From: Hirsutella rhossiliensis
Taxonomy: Eukaryota > Ascomycota > Sordariomycetes > Hypocreales > Ophiocordycipitaceae
Direction: 5' to 3'
Assembly: GCF_020360975.1 (NCBI RefSeq)
Contig: NW_025408679.1
Location: 372,001-436,000 of the forward strand
Length of the DNA: 64,000 bases
This document shows positions 34,111 through 46,553 of this stretch, one piece after another. The translations under genes were made by a program, and so were the position numbers. Within the stretch, counting starts at the first letter, position 1, and each line of letters begins with the position of its first letter. The notes under the pieces are model-generated. The model saw nothing but the letters and a program-made list of their open reading frames with translations. It searched no databases and was not told the DNA's origin.

Positions 34111-35693
34111 TCACGAGAGCGCCCGCTTCGCCACAACGGCCTTGGTGGCCCTTCTCCTTTGCCTGCAAAGCGGCCCGCGAGGCTGGCAGGCGCTCTCATC
34201 CTCGCGTTGCTCGACGAAGCAACAGCAGCAGCAGTAGGAAGGGCCAACGTGCCGAGCCCTGGCCCTGGCCATCAGGTCGTCCCAACCGCCGGCCATGTCC
34301 TTCATCACGTCAACCCCCCACATAAAGTCCTGCCAGGGCCGGTCTGCCCACAGGTCCGGGTTGCGTTGGAGGCCCTGCTCGAAGCCAGCCGTGGCGCGCC
34401 GGATGGCGTCGTCACGCCGCCTCTGCTCCTCCCCGTCCGGCAGGTGGAGGCTCGTGCCCACGGCGGCGGTGCCGGCCTGCATCTTGTCGCACCTTGCCTG
34501 CCTGGCCTCCTGGTAGACGGCCAGGGCGAGGCCGACGCTGCCGGTGCAGGTCAGGGCCGTGACGAGCGCCCCGGCGTCCTCGATGGCGTTGGCGGCGCCC
34601 TGGGCCGTGTACGGCAGCATGGGGTGGCAGGCGTCGCCGATGAGGGCCGCCCGGTCCTTGGCCCAGTGCTTCAGGGGTGCGTGGGTGTACAGCATCCACT
34701 CGGTCAGCTCGCCGTCGGGCACGCACGACAGCAGCTCCTGCATCAGGGGGGACCAGCCTCGGCAAAAGTCGACGACCTCGGCCTTGTCTCTCTGGACGGT
34801 CCAGACACCCTGCCGGCCGTCGCTTGCTGGTGGGACAGGACCGGCCGGGTGGAGTATCACCAGGTTGTACGCCGAGTGGTGTCTGATGGGGTAGCCCATG
34901 GCGTGGCCACCGGGTCCTATCCATCGCACGGCGACGTTCTGGTTGAGGAGCTTGAGGAGCTTCTCGTGCGTCGCCAGCTTGTCCCTGGGGATGAGCATCC
35001 TGTACGCGGCCTCCCCGGTCGGCGTGAGCCGCTCACTGTGGCCCTGTGCGGCTGCTACGTGGCCTCGGACGGCCGACCGGATCCCGTCGGCCCCCAGGAC
35101 CAGGTCTCCGTGGTGCCAGGTGTCGTCTGCGGTCTGCACCCGCGGCGCACCGGTGGTGTCGACGCGCATCACTTTCTGGCCCGTCTTGATCTGGCAGCCA
35201 GCGCGCTTGGCCGCCAACACGAGAATCCTCTGCAGATCCCCCCGGTGAATGACAAAGACGGGTGCTCCGTACCGGCGTCCGGCACTTGGCATGACTGGTG
35301 CTGAGCCCAGCTCTTGGTCGTCTGCGTACCGCCTATGGCCATGGCCCGCTTAGCAACGCGATAACACGCTCGCCCGTCCCCGGAGAATGGGGACAGGACA
35401 CAAACGAAGAATGCCTGCCTTTGAGATATCCGCTCCAGCATGTCCGCATCTTTCAAGACGTCGGCGAGCACGCCGAACCTGTCGAGGACCCTGGCCGCGT
35501 TGGGGGCTATCTGTATGCCTGCCCCGGTTTCTTGGAATCTCGGGACCTGCTCCAGGATTGTAACTCGGTGGCCTGTGAGCTGGAGACCGAGCCCAGCGGT
35601 CAGGCCGGCCATACCGGCCCCGACGATAATGACATGAAGGGGCCGGGCGGCTTGTCGGTTCGCGAAGAAGTGGCTTCTCTGATCCGAGTTCAT
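34111..35693 (-). CDS. FAD-dependent monooxygenase, salicylate hydroxylase-like
   Basis: Exon 1 is 35693-35419 and exon 2 is 35332-34111, 498 residues. Motifs of class A flavoprotein hydroxylases are in order: IIVGAGMAGLTAGL (dinucleotide fold, from residue 22), RGDLQRIL, GADGIRSAVRGH (DG motif) and LIGDACHPMLPYTAQGAANAIEDA (second FAD motif). The substrate cannot be read from the sequence; relatives hydroxylate salicylate or other small aromatics, or act in secondary metabolism. The junction giving SQRRYADDQELG, as family alignments expect, needs a donor beginning GC (intron 35418-35333, GC..AG, 86 bp). The C-terminus after about residue 450 (five Cys from a CAG/CTG tract, then Arg-rich) is unlike the family and may be mis-read across a further intron. 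There is no clustered biosynthetic gene nearby. Confidence 0.82.
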
Positions 35694-36640
35694 CACGACG
35701 AATGGACGCTTTCCGAGACGGAGCAAAGGTATGGGAGCAACGAGATTGAGCGAGGATGAAGCTGACCTTTTTCTGTGATAATTCCTCCTTTCTTTTCTTT
35801 TGGCCCCCATCTGACCCCCTTTTCGTTGTCTTTTTGACTCCCGTGTCTGATAAGCAGACGGCGGTATTACTGTTTTGCCAGGGGCCACTTGCGCGGCCTC
35901 CGTCTTTTCAAGGAGGTCTTTCCCATGGCCTGACACAACCGTGTGAATCCTTGGGGGGAAATAGCCTGGTGAGGAATGCTGCCGTCGTCGTGCCACTCCG
36001 GCTGTCGGCGACGAAGATTACACATGTGAATGGGCGCTGACGGATGTCGAGACATTGAGTCACACCAGATGGCAAGCTTGGCAATGGCCTTGTGTTGCAC
36101 GGGTCCTTGCCGCCGGTAGTACGGATACATACACACACCCCCTGAACGAGGCACAAGCCAGCTTGGCAAACGGTTGACGAGCGGCTCCCCGTCCGCGGAC
36201 CACTGAGAGCGAGAGACGACAGTGAGATGAGCCAATGGCCGGCGGCGTGCTGGGTCTCGCTCCAGACCGAGGGCGGAGGCTCGTGCTACGCTGATGATTG
36301 ATCAGATGTGGCTCGTCTGCTCCTTGTCACGGCTGGCGGCCGGCCATAGTCCAAAGAGGTCTTTTGCATGGAGAGACGGGCGACACACGGCAAGCTCGCA
36401 AGCAGGCGGACGGATTGGCTCTCCCCATCCCGTGTCGGCTAGGGTGGCTGACGAGGAGGGCTTGGCGATGCCTCGATCGCATCGAGAGTTGTCCGTCTGT
36501 TTTAACTCCGAAGCATTCACCCTCGGCCGATGGCATGCAGGTCTTCCCCGTCTCCATCTTATGCCGCCACACGGATGCTATTACCCGTTGGCTAGGCCCT
36601 GCGAGGGGTGTGCCCTTGAGTTGGGCAGAAAATAGCCGGA
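35694..36640. other. Upstream region of the monooxygenase, no gene seen
   Basis: About 950 bp of normal-composition DNA between the monooxygenase start and the next AT-rich block. Small frames (up to about 139 codons) overlap on both strands without motifs. Confidence 0.4.
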
Positions 36641-36929
36641 CGTGCCTAAAGGGTCCGGACGCCCGAGACTATACCTATTATCGTAGCTACTTTAGCTTTA
36701 GTGCAAATTTATATTAAAATAATAGAACTCTTAATACTTAAGGCGCGTTTTAATATCGCAATATACGATATTTAATCTCTCGACCGCTTTAAGGGCAGTA
36801 AAGCTAGTTCTTAAGTCTCGCGATGCCCTCGCTTAAGGGCGCCGCCGCGAGACCTATAGACCGCTGCCTAATCTGGTCTCTATACGACGCGCGGTATAGC
36901 TCTTTAGGGTGCTTAAATCGATAGTATTC
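36641..36929. mobile_element. Edge of the second AT-rich block; possible DNA transposon end
   Basis: Composition shifts abruptly after ACGTGCCTAAAGGGTCCGGACG (palindromic GTCCGGAC inside). The following ~280 bp is moderately RIP-mutated and keeps CG-rich patches. It does not match the Fot/pogo ends of the other block. Its inverted partner was not found in the window. Confidence 0.3.
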
Positions 36930-37046
36930 TCGCGAAGAGAGATGCGAGAAGTATATAAAAAATGCACGAAGGTAAATTTAGAAGTAAGGGGTCGGATAGG
37001 CTAGGCAAAGATATTTAATTCTTATAGGGGCAGTAATTATAGTAAG
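36930..37046 (+). repeat. Family D fragment
   Basis: About 120 bp matching 26180-26300 directly and 47260-47390 inverted (shared AAGTATATAAAAA and AGTAAGGGGTCGGATA). It is cut off where an A/T tract marks the LINE tail. Confidence 0.65.
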
Positions 37047-39062
37047 GAAGTAATTTTTTTTTATATTATTACTTATATATAGCCTTTAAGGGTATAGCGA
37101 GGCTAATAAGGGCCTAGGCTCCTATTAGTAGTCCTAGCTAGCTATAGAGCCTAGGGGCTTATAAATAATTAAGGAAAGGGTAGCTATAAAGGTAAAGATA
37201 AAGGAAAGGTTAGTTTAGTTCCTCCTACGTAGTAATTTTCCCCTCTAAGGGCCCTAGGGCCCCTAGGTTACTCGTTTTTAAGCTACTTAGCCGTTCTTAT
37301 ATCTATTTTAGCTAAGAAGGTTAAAAGGGCTTCCTTTCCTTCCTTAAAGCTATAGAGAAAAGGTAAGCTAAGGGCCTCTTTTTACCTTATAGAGGTCTAA
37401 TAAAGGACCTCTCTTTCCCTCCTATAGTTCGGGCACCTTAGGATAAGGTGCCTAGCTATATACCTTCCTTAGCTATAACGGTAGTTATCTCGGTCTACCT
37501 TATTAGTCCTTTTTAAGAAGGAAAATAAGAAGCTAGCCTTAAAAAGGAGCTAGTAAAAGGCTAAAAGGGTCGGCCTAGGCCTCCCTATAAGGTCCTTATT
37601 TAAGCTAAAGGCTAAACGGGGGGTCTTTTAAATAGATATATTCTACTTACCTAGGCCCTTAGCCTTAGGGCCTTTAGCTACCTTAGCGGCCTAAAGGCCC
37701 TTTTAATAGTCCTTAGTAGCTTACTAGACCTTTCTTTATATATAGCTAATAAAGACTAAAGAGGTCCCTTAAGTAAGAGCCCTTAAACCCCTTTTAGCTA
37801 GCTAGTTAGCTAGCTCGTTATTAAAGATCCTTAGGTAGCTAGGGCACTAGTATAGCTATATATTATAAAAGGATTTTAGGCTAGAAAGAAGCCTTTTAAT
37901 ATATATAGCTAGGTCTAAGAAACCTAATACCTTCCTTATAGCGGCTTAGCTATTTATAAAGATATAGGCCTCTATAAGGGGGTTAAGGGGGCTAAGCTTT
38001 AAGGGCTAAGGCCTCCTAGCTAAGTCTTTTAGGACCCTTAGTATTATAAATAGCTCTATATTAGTTACTTTAATTAAGGGCCCTAGGTTCTTATAGTATA
38101 CTTTAATAAGCTTATTTTCTAGGCTTAGTTTATAGAAAAGTAAGCGTTAGTCTCTATAAGGGACCCCTTAAGGTACTTATTAAAGCCGTTAGTATAAAAG
38201 GCTAAGGGCTATAGCCTAAAGTCTTTTAAGCTAGCTAGGCTAGCTAAGAGGTATTAGTACTACTTCTTAGCTAAGGGCTTAAAGGCCTTAAAGAGAGTAA
38301 AAGAGCTATATATAAAGCTTAATATAGCTTAAGGCCCTTAAGTTAAAGCCTAAGTTAATAAGGTTATCTTATATAGCTAGGTTATAAGCCTATCTTATAG
38401 GGTAACTAAGTAAGAAGTATAAGGTTTAGAAAGCGTAAGAGAAGTATACCCTTTTAAATTATACCTTTAGTAGCGGTAGGGCTACTTTAGCTTTTAAAGC
38501 CTTAATAAAGGATCCTTTAAAGGCCTTTAAGATCTTTAAAAGAGCTTAGTTTTAAAGCCTTTAAAAAGGCTTTATAAGGCTCTTAGGGGTCTTAGGCCTC
38601 CTATACTAAAGTTAAGCCCTATAGTTTACTATAAAGGTTATATAAGCTTAGTAGAGCTACTTAAAGGCTCTAAATAATAGATCTCTTTATATAAAAGTTA
38701 AGTAAGATAGCCCTTTAAAGGTAGCTTATATAAAAGCTACCTTCTTTTTAATATATTATTTAAATAAAAGCTTAGAATTAAAAAAGACCCTTAGCTACTA
38801 TACTAAGGGCTTTACCTTAAAAAATAAGCCTTTTACCGTTATACCTTTTAAAATAAGCTACTTTTACTTATTAAAGTAAATAAGTTTTATCTTAAAGGGG
38901 TTAAAGTAGACCCCTTAGTCCTTAGCTTATTTAAATAAGTTAGTAGCTATAGCCTCTAGCTACTAAATATTCTTCTTAGCTAAGGTTAAAATTATAAAGA
39001 TACTAAAGTTATTTATATAGGATAGCTAGTACCCCTTAGCCGCTAGTATTCCCCTTATATAT
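37047..39062 (-). mobile_element. LINE copy 1, 3' part (minus), 5'-truncated
   Basis: The minus strand matches the plus-strand LINE at about 58725-60700 and ends in a run of nine A (T at 37048-37056), as expected of a LINE tail. It is interrupted at 39062 by Copia A2 and resumes at 46554. About 80 bp present in the other LINE are missing at this junction. The catalytic loop reads SYINNF, where G-to-A changes explain Asn for Asp. Confidence 0.7.
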
Positions 39063-39642
39063 TCTTAAGGTATATAACTAAAAGCGGAATCTTTAGAAAT
39101 TAAGGAATTATATAAGACTACGTAATAAAGGGGAAGAAGGAGTATAAGGTAGGATTTTAAATAGAATTTATTAGTAGTATATTAGTATATAAAAGAGGTA
39201 TTAAAGTTAATTATTCTATCTCTATCTACTAGCGGATATACTATCTTATATAGATAATTATAGCTAAACGGAAGAACCTTTTAGGACTAGATTTAGGCTG
39301 CTATATAGCCCTAAGACTAAAGGATTCTATAATACCTTAAGTATATTTAGAAGTATCTTAGTTCTACTAATATTTATATTTAAAGGAGGTTAGTCGTGCC
39401 GGTATTCTTAAGAGGTCTTAAAAGGTCTTAGCTAGTATTCTAAGCTAGCTCTATTCCTTCGATTCCCGATTATACGATAACCGGCAACCCGTTTAATATA
39501 TAATAATATATAAAATAACGAGCGATTCTTACTCTATAGGATAGGATTTTATTTTTAATTAATATATTACTTATTAGCTTATATAATCGGGAGAGTATAG
39601 TATAGCTACTTTATTTATAATAGGAAAACACTATTCCTTATA
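39063..39642 (-). repeat. 3' LTR of Copia A2
   Basis: Runs, on the plus strand, from TCTTAAGGTATATAA to TATTCCTTATA. The adjacent CCTCCCTTAA is the complement of the polypurine tract. Confidence 0.85.
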
Positions 39643-42600
39643 GCCTCCCTTAAAGAGTAGATTTATATACTCTTTACTAATTTATTTATAGTAGTATATA
39701 TATAGGTTAAAAACCTAATTTAGGAAAACTACTCTTATACCTTAATAAGATATATAAAAACCTATTCTTTCTTAGGAAATAAAATCCTTAGGTATATACT
39801 AATAGAAAAACCCTATAGTAGGAAAAATCTATAGTTATAATAATTATTTATAGGATAACCTTATATAAGGTAAAACTTATTATTACTAGGAAAATCTTAA
39901 TAGATAAAAACCTAGTAAATATTTCTTTAGGAAACCTAAAAAGGAAAAACCTAGTAAGGGAAAGATATAGAAAGTATAAGAAATATCTAAAAACCCCTTT
40001 TAATTACTTAGGAACTTATATTAAGGATAGACCGTCTTTAAATTTATAAAGTAATCTAAGTCTTAATTCCTTTATAAAAATATTAGCTATATTTTCTTTT
40101 AATTTAATATAAAAAACTCTAATTTCCCCTTCTCTTATACTAGTTCTAGTATAGTAATAAGCTAATCTTATATACTTAGACCTTTTATAAAATTTCGGAT
40201 TTTCTACTAATTTAATAGTAGTAGTATTATCTATTAAAATAAGAGGTATAGTATTAAGAATCTTAATAAATAGATCCTTAGTAATATTTTTAAAAAGTAT
40301 ATTTAAATAAATAGCTTTTTTATTTACCTCCCTGAGGCTAATATACTTTACTTTATAGGTAGAAAGGGTAACGGCTTTCTACTTAAAGTAAGCCTAGCTT
40401 ATTATATTATTATATATATAAAAATAGTAACTAAAAAAGGATTTTCCGTCCGTTAAATCTAACTCTTAGCTAGAGTTAGTAAAACCCTTTATATATAGAT
40501 AGGTAAAGGGGATAATATAATTATATTTAATCTTTAGGCTAAGGAATTTATTTAAATATTTCTAAATTATATTTAAAGCCTTAAAATATATATAATTAGG
40601 CTTTACCGCGAATCTAGTATAGGAAATAATAGAATATAAGATATCTAGCTTAGTAAATAAGGCTAAGTATAATAGAGATCCTATTCCTTTTTAAAATTAT
40701 AATATATCTTCCTTAAAAAGTAGTTCCTTTACTTTTTTAAGCTTAAAGCTTACTATAGCGGGTAAATTTAAAGTTCCTAAGCCTTCTTTATTAAATTCTT
40801 TTAATTTATATAAGGTATAAATTTCTTAGGATATATATAGCTTTTTATTTTCTCGGTTTATTATAATATTTAGACCTAAGAAGTCTTTTATATCTTATAA
40901 GATAGTAAAATCTAGGAATTTAAATAATTCTTTAAATAATCTTTCTTTTATTATAGATTTAAAGGGCCCTACTATAAGAAAGTTATCGACGTAAATTACT
41001 AAGGCTATACTATAGTTCTTATTTATAAATACTCCTTTATTTATTAAAATAGAAAGAAATCCGAGTTTATTTAGTATAATTTTTAAATAATTATACTAGA
41101 GCCTAGGACTTTATTTTAGGCTATATAATACTTTCTTTAGCTTTGCTTTAACTTAACCGGTTTTATATAGGTCTAGGAATTTAGTTAATTTAATTCCTTT
41201 AGCTTTATAAGCTAATCTATATTTTAAATAATATTCTTTAAGAGCGTATTCTTTATAGGCTATAGGAAGATCGATATATACTTTACTATCTATATTAGTA
41301 TATACGACGGTATTTATTATATCTATTTATAAAGCTTTAAATTTATAGATAATAGTTAAAATAAGTAGAATTCTAATAGATTTAGGTCTAGCTATAATCG
41401 AGAAGGTATCTAGGAAATTTAAGGTATAGATCTACTTCAATCCCTATATTACGAAACGGGCTTTATATTTTATTATATTATTTTAACTATCCTTCTTAAT
41501 AGTATAGACCTAGCGGCCTCCTATAGCCTCCTTATCCTTAAAGAAGTAGGAAATTCCTAAGTTTTATATTTAATTAGCTAGATAATTTCCCTAATTATAG
41601 CTTCTTTCTAAAATACTACTTTAAGGCTATTTATTGCCTATTTATAGGTCTTTAGAATTTTTAGATCCTAATTTTCTATACTAGCTAGAATTAACTCTAT
41701 AAAATCGTAGTTTAAAAATAAATTAACGTTAGTGTATTTAATATAGTTAGAATCGAACCCTTCTAGCTTCTTAAGTAATTCTACTACTATTTTACTAGTA
41801 ATAGGAATAGGATTATTATTTAAAGACTCTTTTTTTATAAAGGGTAAGGGACTTTTATCTCTAGGTTCTTTAATAGCTTCCTTTATAGGGATATTACTTT
41901 CTAGCTTATCTTTATTTAGAATAGAATTAAAATTAAAGGTATTATTACTACTAGAAATTTCTAGATTTTTTATAAATTTATTTTCTAGTATAATAATATC
42001 TTTAAAAATAGTAATCTTTCTCTTAGAAAAGTCCTAGAATTTATATATATTTTCTAAATAGCTTACTATCATTCCCTTAAAAGCTCTATTATCTAGCTTA
42101 TCTTTAAGGTCTTTATTCTTATAATATATAAGGCTTCCGAAGGTCTTAATTTTATTTAAGGTCTTAAAAGGTAGTATTATATTATCCTTCTTTTTTATAA
42201 GACTTTTAAATCCTATCGTAGAATACGGTAATCTATTATATAAATAGGTAGCTATTAAAATAGCTTCTTCCTATAGGTACTTAAGAAGCCTAGTAGTAAA
42301 TAAAAGAGCTCGTACTTTTTTTTAATATAGTACGATTTATTCTTTTTATTCTACTATTAGATTTAGGCGTCCTAGGAAGACTAGAATTAAAGGTAATTCC
42401 TTCTTTTTTATAGTAAAGCTTTATTTTATATATAAATTCTTTAGTATTATTAGAAAATGCTTCTTTAATCCTAGTAATTTTAAGGTTATTTTCTACCTTA
42501 TTTTTAAATTCTATAAACCTATCTAAAGCTTTCCCTTTTCTTTAAAGAAGGTATATTTTTAGATATTAGGTTCTTATATCTAGGTAAGAAATATAATAGG

Positions 42601-43233
42601 AATATTTATTATTAGTAGGCACTTTAATTAGCCCTTAAATATCTAATACTATTTTTTTTTAAATAGAAATAAGACTTATATAAGGGTTATTAATTAACCC
42701 TATTCGTTACTTTAGCTTTAATATATATTTTATACTATCCTATTTTATTTTCCTCTTTTAGAGGTATTTTTATATCCTTATTATATCTTTTTAATATTTC
42801 TAAAATAGCCTTACTATTTATATGCCCTAAGCGTAAGTACTAGGTATAAAAATCTATATCCTATGCCTTTAAAAACGTAATAAGGATTAATTAGCTTTTT
42901 AATAAAGGTTCTATAGAAATATAATATAATTTATTTCTAAGAAATCCTTTAGTAAGGACCTTAGCCTTATTATCTAATAAAATAACTTTATTTCCTTTTA
43001 TTAAAGCATAGGTATTATTAAAATAATATTAGGATAGTATATTTACCTTTAATTTAGGTATATAAAAGTAGTCTTAAAGGATATACCTTTTTCTACTATA
43101 TAGGAAATTAAATACTAAGTCCCCTTTTTATTTTACTAATATAAAGGAAGCTTTTCCTTAGTAAACTTTAGACTTAATTTCTTTATAGTTAATAAGGAAA
43201 TTCTTATTCGATACTATATACCTAGTAGCTTTA

Positions 43234-43938
43234 GTATTTATAAGAATATACCCTTATATTCCTATTTTACTGTTATAAAGAAATAATAGGCATAGGGAGG
43301 CTTTATAGAATAAGCTAGTAAAAAGAGGCTCTATAATACAGTCTAAGGGAATAACCCTTAAAGATAAAGACCTCTACTAGATATCTATACCTTCCTTTAG
43401 GAAAGCGGGTTAGGATAAGCCTATCCTTACAAACAAAAATATGCATAAAATGCATAAGTCAATTACAAGCAGAACGGATACCCTATTGCCTATTTTGGCC
43501 TAGCGGTTCCGAAGATATCCGCGATACGAGAATAGGTAGGGCATAGAACATTCTGGTTAAATCCACTACTTATACCAGAACCCATAGTCTTACGTCAACC
43601 ATCACGCCACAATCAGACCACCTACTAAGTTAGGAAGATATACTATAGATAGAGCTTTTTAAGCACTATAGAATGTGCTAGAAAGCTGACTAATTGGTCT
43701 ACTAGTGGGCGAGCAATGGTCTATAAAAGACGAAGGGTTTCCCTAGGAGTAGTAGATTAAACAAGCAAGTTTGCAAGCATCTTTTGCAACGCTATTCTTT
43801 TAATATATTATTCAGCCCCTTATATGCTCGTTATAAATTCCAGACGAAATCCTACCCTATACTCCTTCGACCGATCTTTCCGCTTACGTTATCGATTACC
43901 CGATTCTACGCTTATTGCTTATACCTTCTTATAGTATT
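43234..43938. repeat. Solo LTR, family B, copy 1 (lightly mutated)
   Basis: A 695 bp LTR (43239-43933) from TATAAGAATATA to CCTTCTTATA, flanked by GTATT on both sides (43234-43238, 43934-43938). The empty target is at 15951-15955 in Copia A1 (AATAC). Unlike its surroundings it keeps many CA and TG dinucleotides (for example ATGCATAAAATGCATAAG). Confidence 0.92.
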
Positions 43939-44649
43939 ATATATAAAATTAAAGATCCTTTTATTCTTATAACTAGGAAATCCTCCTTCTCTTACCTTTA
44001 AGACTAATTCCTTTATTCTAGGAATCGAGGCTTTTAAAGGTCCTAAAAGAGAGTCTTTATTAGCTTTTACTATAAGGGTAATTATAGAGGTTAAAATTAC
44101 CTCTAAATCCTTAGACGTTTATATAAAGGTTAGAGCCTTAAAGAGGTCTATAAGGTCGATATCTAGGTTAATATTATTTTCTTATAAAGCTATATTTAAG
44201 ACCTTATTACTATTATCTAAATTAGACTCTAGCTCTATAATTCGAGCTTTCTTTCTTTTATTAATAGTAGAAATACTACTTAAAGGGGATTTCTTCTTAG
44301 AAGAAGAAGAAGAAAAAGAAGATTTTCTCTTTTTAGAAATTTAAGTCCTATCGTCCTTTTTTCCTTTATTTAAAACCTAATAAGTAGGAGCTTTATTTAA
44401 GTATAATTTATAGTAATTTACTATAAAATGCCCTAGTTTTTTATATTCCTTATAATAAAGAGTATTTATAGAATTTCTATAGGATTTCTAAGGCTTCCTT
44501 TATATTAAGAAGGCTTTCTTTAAAGGTTTATCTATATCCTTTATTCTTCTAGATTTATCTAAAAGACTAGCTATAAGGGATTTAAGGGTAAACGCTATAG
44601 AATTACGCTTAAGGCTCTATATAATATTTATAATATAGCTTCTAAATTC

Positions 44650-45356
44650 CTTATTATAAGAATATACCCTTATATTCCTATTTTACTATTATAAAGAAAT
44701 AATAGGTATAGGGAGGCTCTATAGAATAAAGCTAGTAAAAAGAGGTTCTATAATATAGTCTAAGAGAATAACCCTTAAAGATAAAGACCTCTACTAGATA
44801 TCTATACCTTCCTCTAGGAAAGGCGGGTTAGGATAAGCCTATCCTTATAAACATAAATATATATAAAATGCATAAGTTAATTATAAGCAGAATAGATACC
44901 TTATTGCCTATTTTAGCTTAGTAGTTCCGAAGATATCCGCGATACGAGAATAGGTAGGGTATAGAACATTCTAGTTAAATCCACTACTTATACTAGAACC
45001 TATAGTCTTACGTTAACTATTACGCTATAATTAGACCACCTACTAAGTTAGGAAGATATACTATAGATAGAGCTTTTTAAGCACTATAGAATATACTAGA
45101 AAGCTAACTAATTAGTCTACTAGTAGGCGAGCAATAGTCTATAAAAGACAAAGGATGTCCCTAAGAGTAGTAGATAGAATAAGTAAGTTTATAAGCATCC
45201 TTTATAACGCTATTCTTTTAATATATTATTTAGCCCCTTATATACTCGTTATAAATTCCGGACGAAATCCTACCCTATACTCCTTTAACCTATCTTTCCG
45301 CTTACGTTATCGATTACCCGATTCTATGCTTATTACTTATACCTTCCTATACTTAT
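44650..45356. repeat. Solo LTR, family B, copy 2
   Basis: A 697 bp LTR (44655-45351) flanked by CTTAT (44650-44654, 45352-45356). The empty target is at 15242-15246 in Copia A1 (ATAAG). It differs from copy 1 almost only by C-to-T and G-to-A. Confidence 0.92.
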
Positions 45357-45955
45357 TAAGGTAATTAAGAATCTATATTATAAGGATAACTTTTAGAATT
45401 TCTTTATTATAGGATTTTAAATCCTTATAGATTTCCTTTACCTTATAAAGGTATTTCTTTAAATTAAAGCCTAAGGGACTAAGATTAAAGAGCTGCTTTA
45501 TAAGTAAATAATTTATTAAGAAATTCAACGGATTATATAGCTTTATAAGCTTATCCTAAGTAGCTTTAGTATTTATTAAATACTTAATTTATATTAAAGG
45601 GCTATCTTTAACTTAAAGAAAAATCTAAGATAAAGCTTTTATAGTCTTTAAATAATTTTCTTACTTTAAGGTAGTAATAAGATTTTTCTTAGTAAGGATA
45701 ACTCTTATATTTATAGTCTAAAAAGTATAATTTAAATTTCCCTTAAGTCTAAAGAATTTATATTCTTTCTATCTACCTATTTTATATAAATTTAGTATTA
45801 TTTCGTTTATAGGGATCGAGAAGTTTAGATAGGAGTTTAAGAGTATAAGAAGGTAGAAGATATTATTAAGGGGATTTTCGAAAGGAATTTTAATTAGGTA
45901 TTTCGACGAGGAATTTTAAAGGTATAAGTTAATTTCCTAGCTTAAAAAGAGTAAG

Positions 45956-46553
45956 CCGGGCTTATAACCTCTAAGGTATATAAGTAAAAGCGGAATTCTA
46001 GGAAATTAAAGAATTATATGAGAATACGTAATAAAGGGGAAGGAGGAGTATAAGGTAGGATTTTTAATAGAATTTATTAGTAGTATATTAGTATATAAAA
46101 GAGGTATTAAAGTTAATTATTCTATCTCTATTTACTAGCGGATATACTATCTTATATAGATAATTATAGCTAAACGGAAGAACCTTTTAGGACTAGATTT
46201 AGGCTACTATATAGCCCTAAGACTAAGGAATTCTATAATACCTTAAGTATATCTAAAAGTATCTTAGCTTAGTTCTATTAATATTTATACTTAAAGGAGG
46301 TTAGTTATACTAGTATTCTTAAGAGGTCTTAAGAGGTCTTAGCTAGTATTCTAAGCTAGCTTTATTCCTTCGATTCCTAATTATATAATAACTAGTAACC
46401 CGTTTAATATATAATAATAATAAAAATAACGATCGATTCTTACTTTATAGGATAGGATTTTATCTATAATTAATATACTACTTATTAGCTTATATAATTA
46501 GGAGAGTATAGTATAGCTACTTTATTTATAATAGGAAAATACTATTCCTTATA
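45956..46553 (-). repeat. 5' LTR and primer-binding site of Copia A2
   Basis: The LTR is 45970-46553. The primer site on the minus strand, GGTTATAAGCCCGG (complement of 45956-45969), is identical to that of element 1. Confidence 0.8.

Larger units (their letters stand above)
40050..45900 (-). pseudogene. Copia A2 gag-pol remnant
   Basis: RNase H lies at about 40050-40330, reverse transcriptase at about 40980-41500 (catalytic loop YVDN near 40985, a G-to-A change of YVDD), integrase at about 41760-42700, and gag at about 44300-45900 including the Lys/Ser-rich region near 44290. It retains the ~330 bp integrase segment that element 1 has lost. Two solo LTRs interrupt it. Confidence 0.8.
39063..46553 (-). 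mobile_element. Ty1/Copia family A element 2 (minus), carrying two solo LTRs
   Basis: LTRs are 39063-39642 (3') and 45970-46553 (5'). The internal region in minus orientation has the same gene order as element 1. Removing the two solo LTRs and their duplications leaves about 6.1 kb. There is no clear target duplication: one edge coincides with an ~80 bp loss from the host LINE. All frames are interrupted by RIP-type stops. Confidence 0.85.

Noticed and set aside
34060..35304. A 414-codon plus-strand frame at 34060-35304
   Set aside because: It is antisense to the monooxygenase, which has all family motifs; the plus-strand translation has none.
1..36640. A functional cluster of genome-maintenance genes (tel1, cul4, pif1)
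   Set aside because: They are separately regulated housekeeping genes, split by a 14 kb transposon block, and no shared promoter or operon-like feature is visible; proximity alone is not evidence.
43784..45364. Short open frames at 43784-43972 and 45155-45364 as small membrane proteins
   Set aside because: Both lie inside solo LTR copies of family B and are homologous non-coding LTR sequence.
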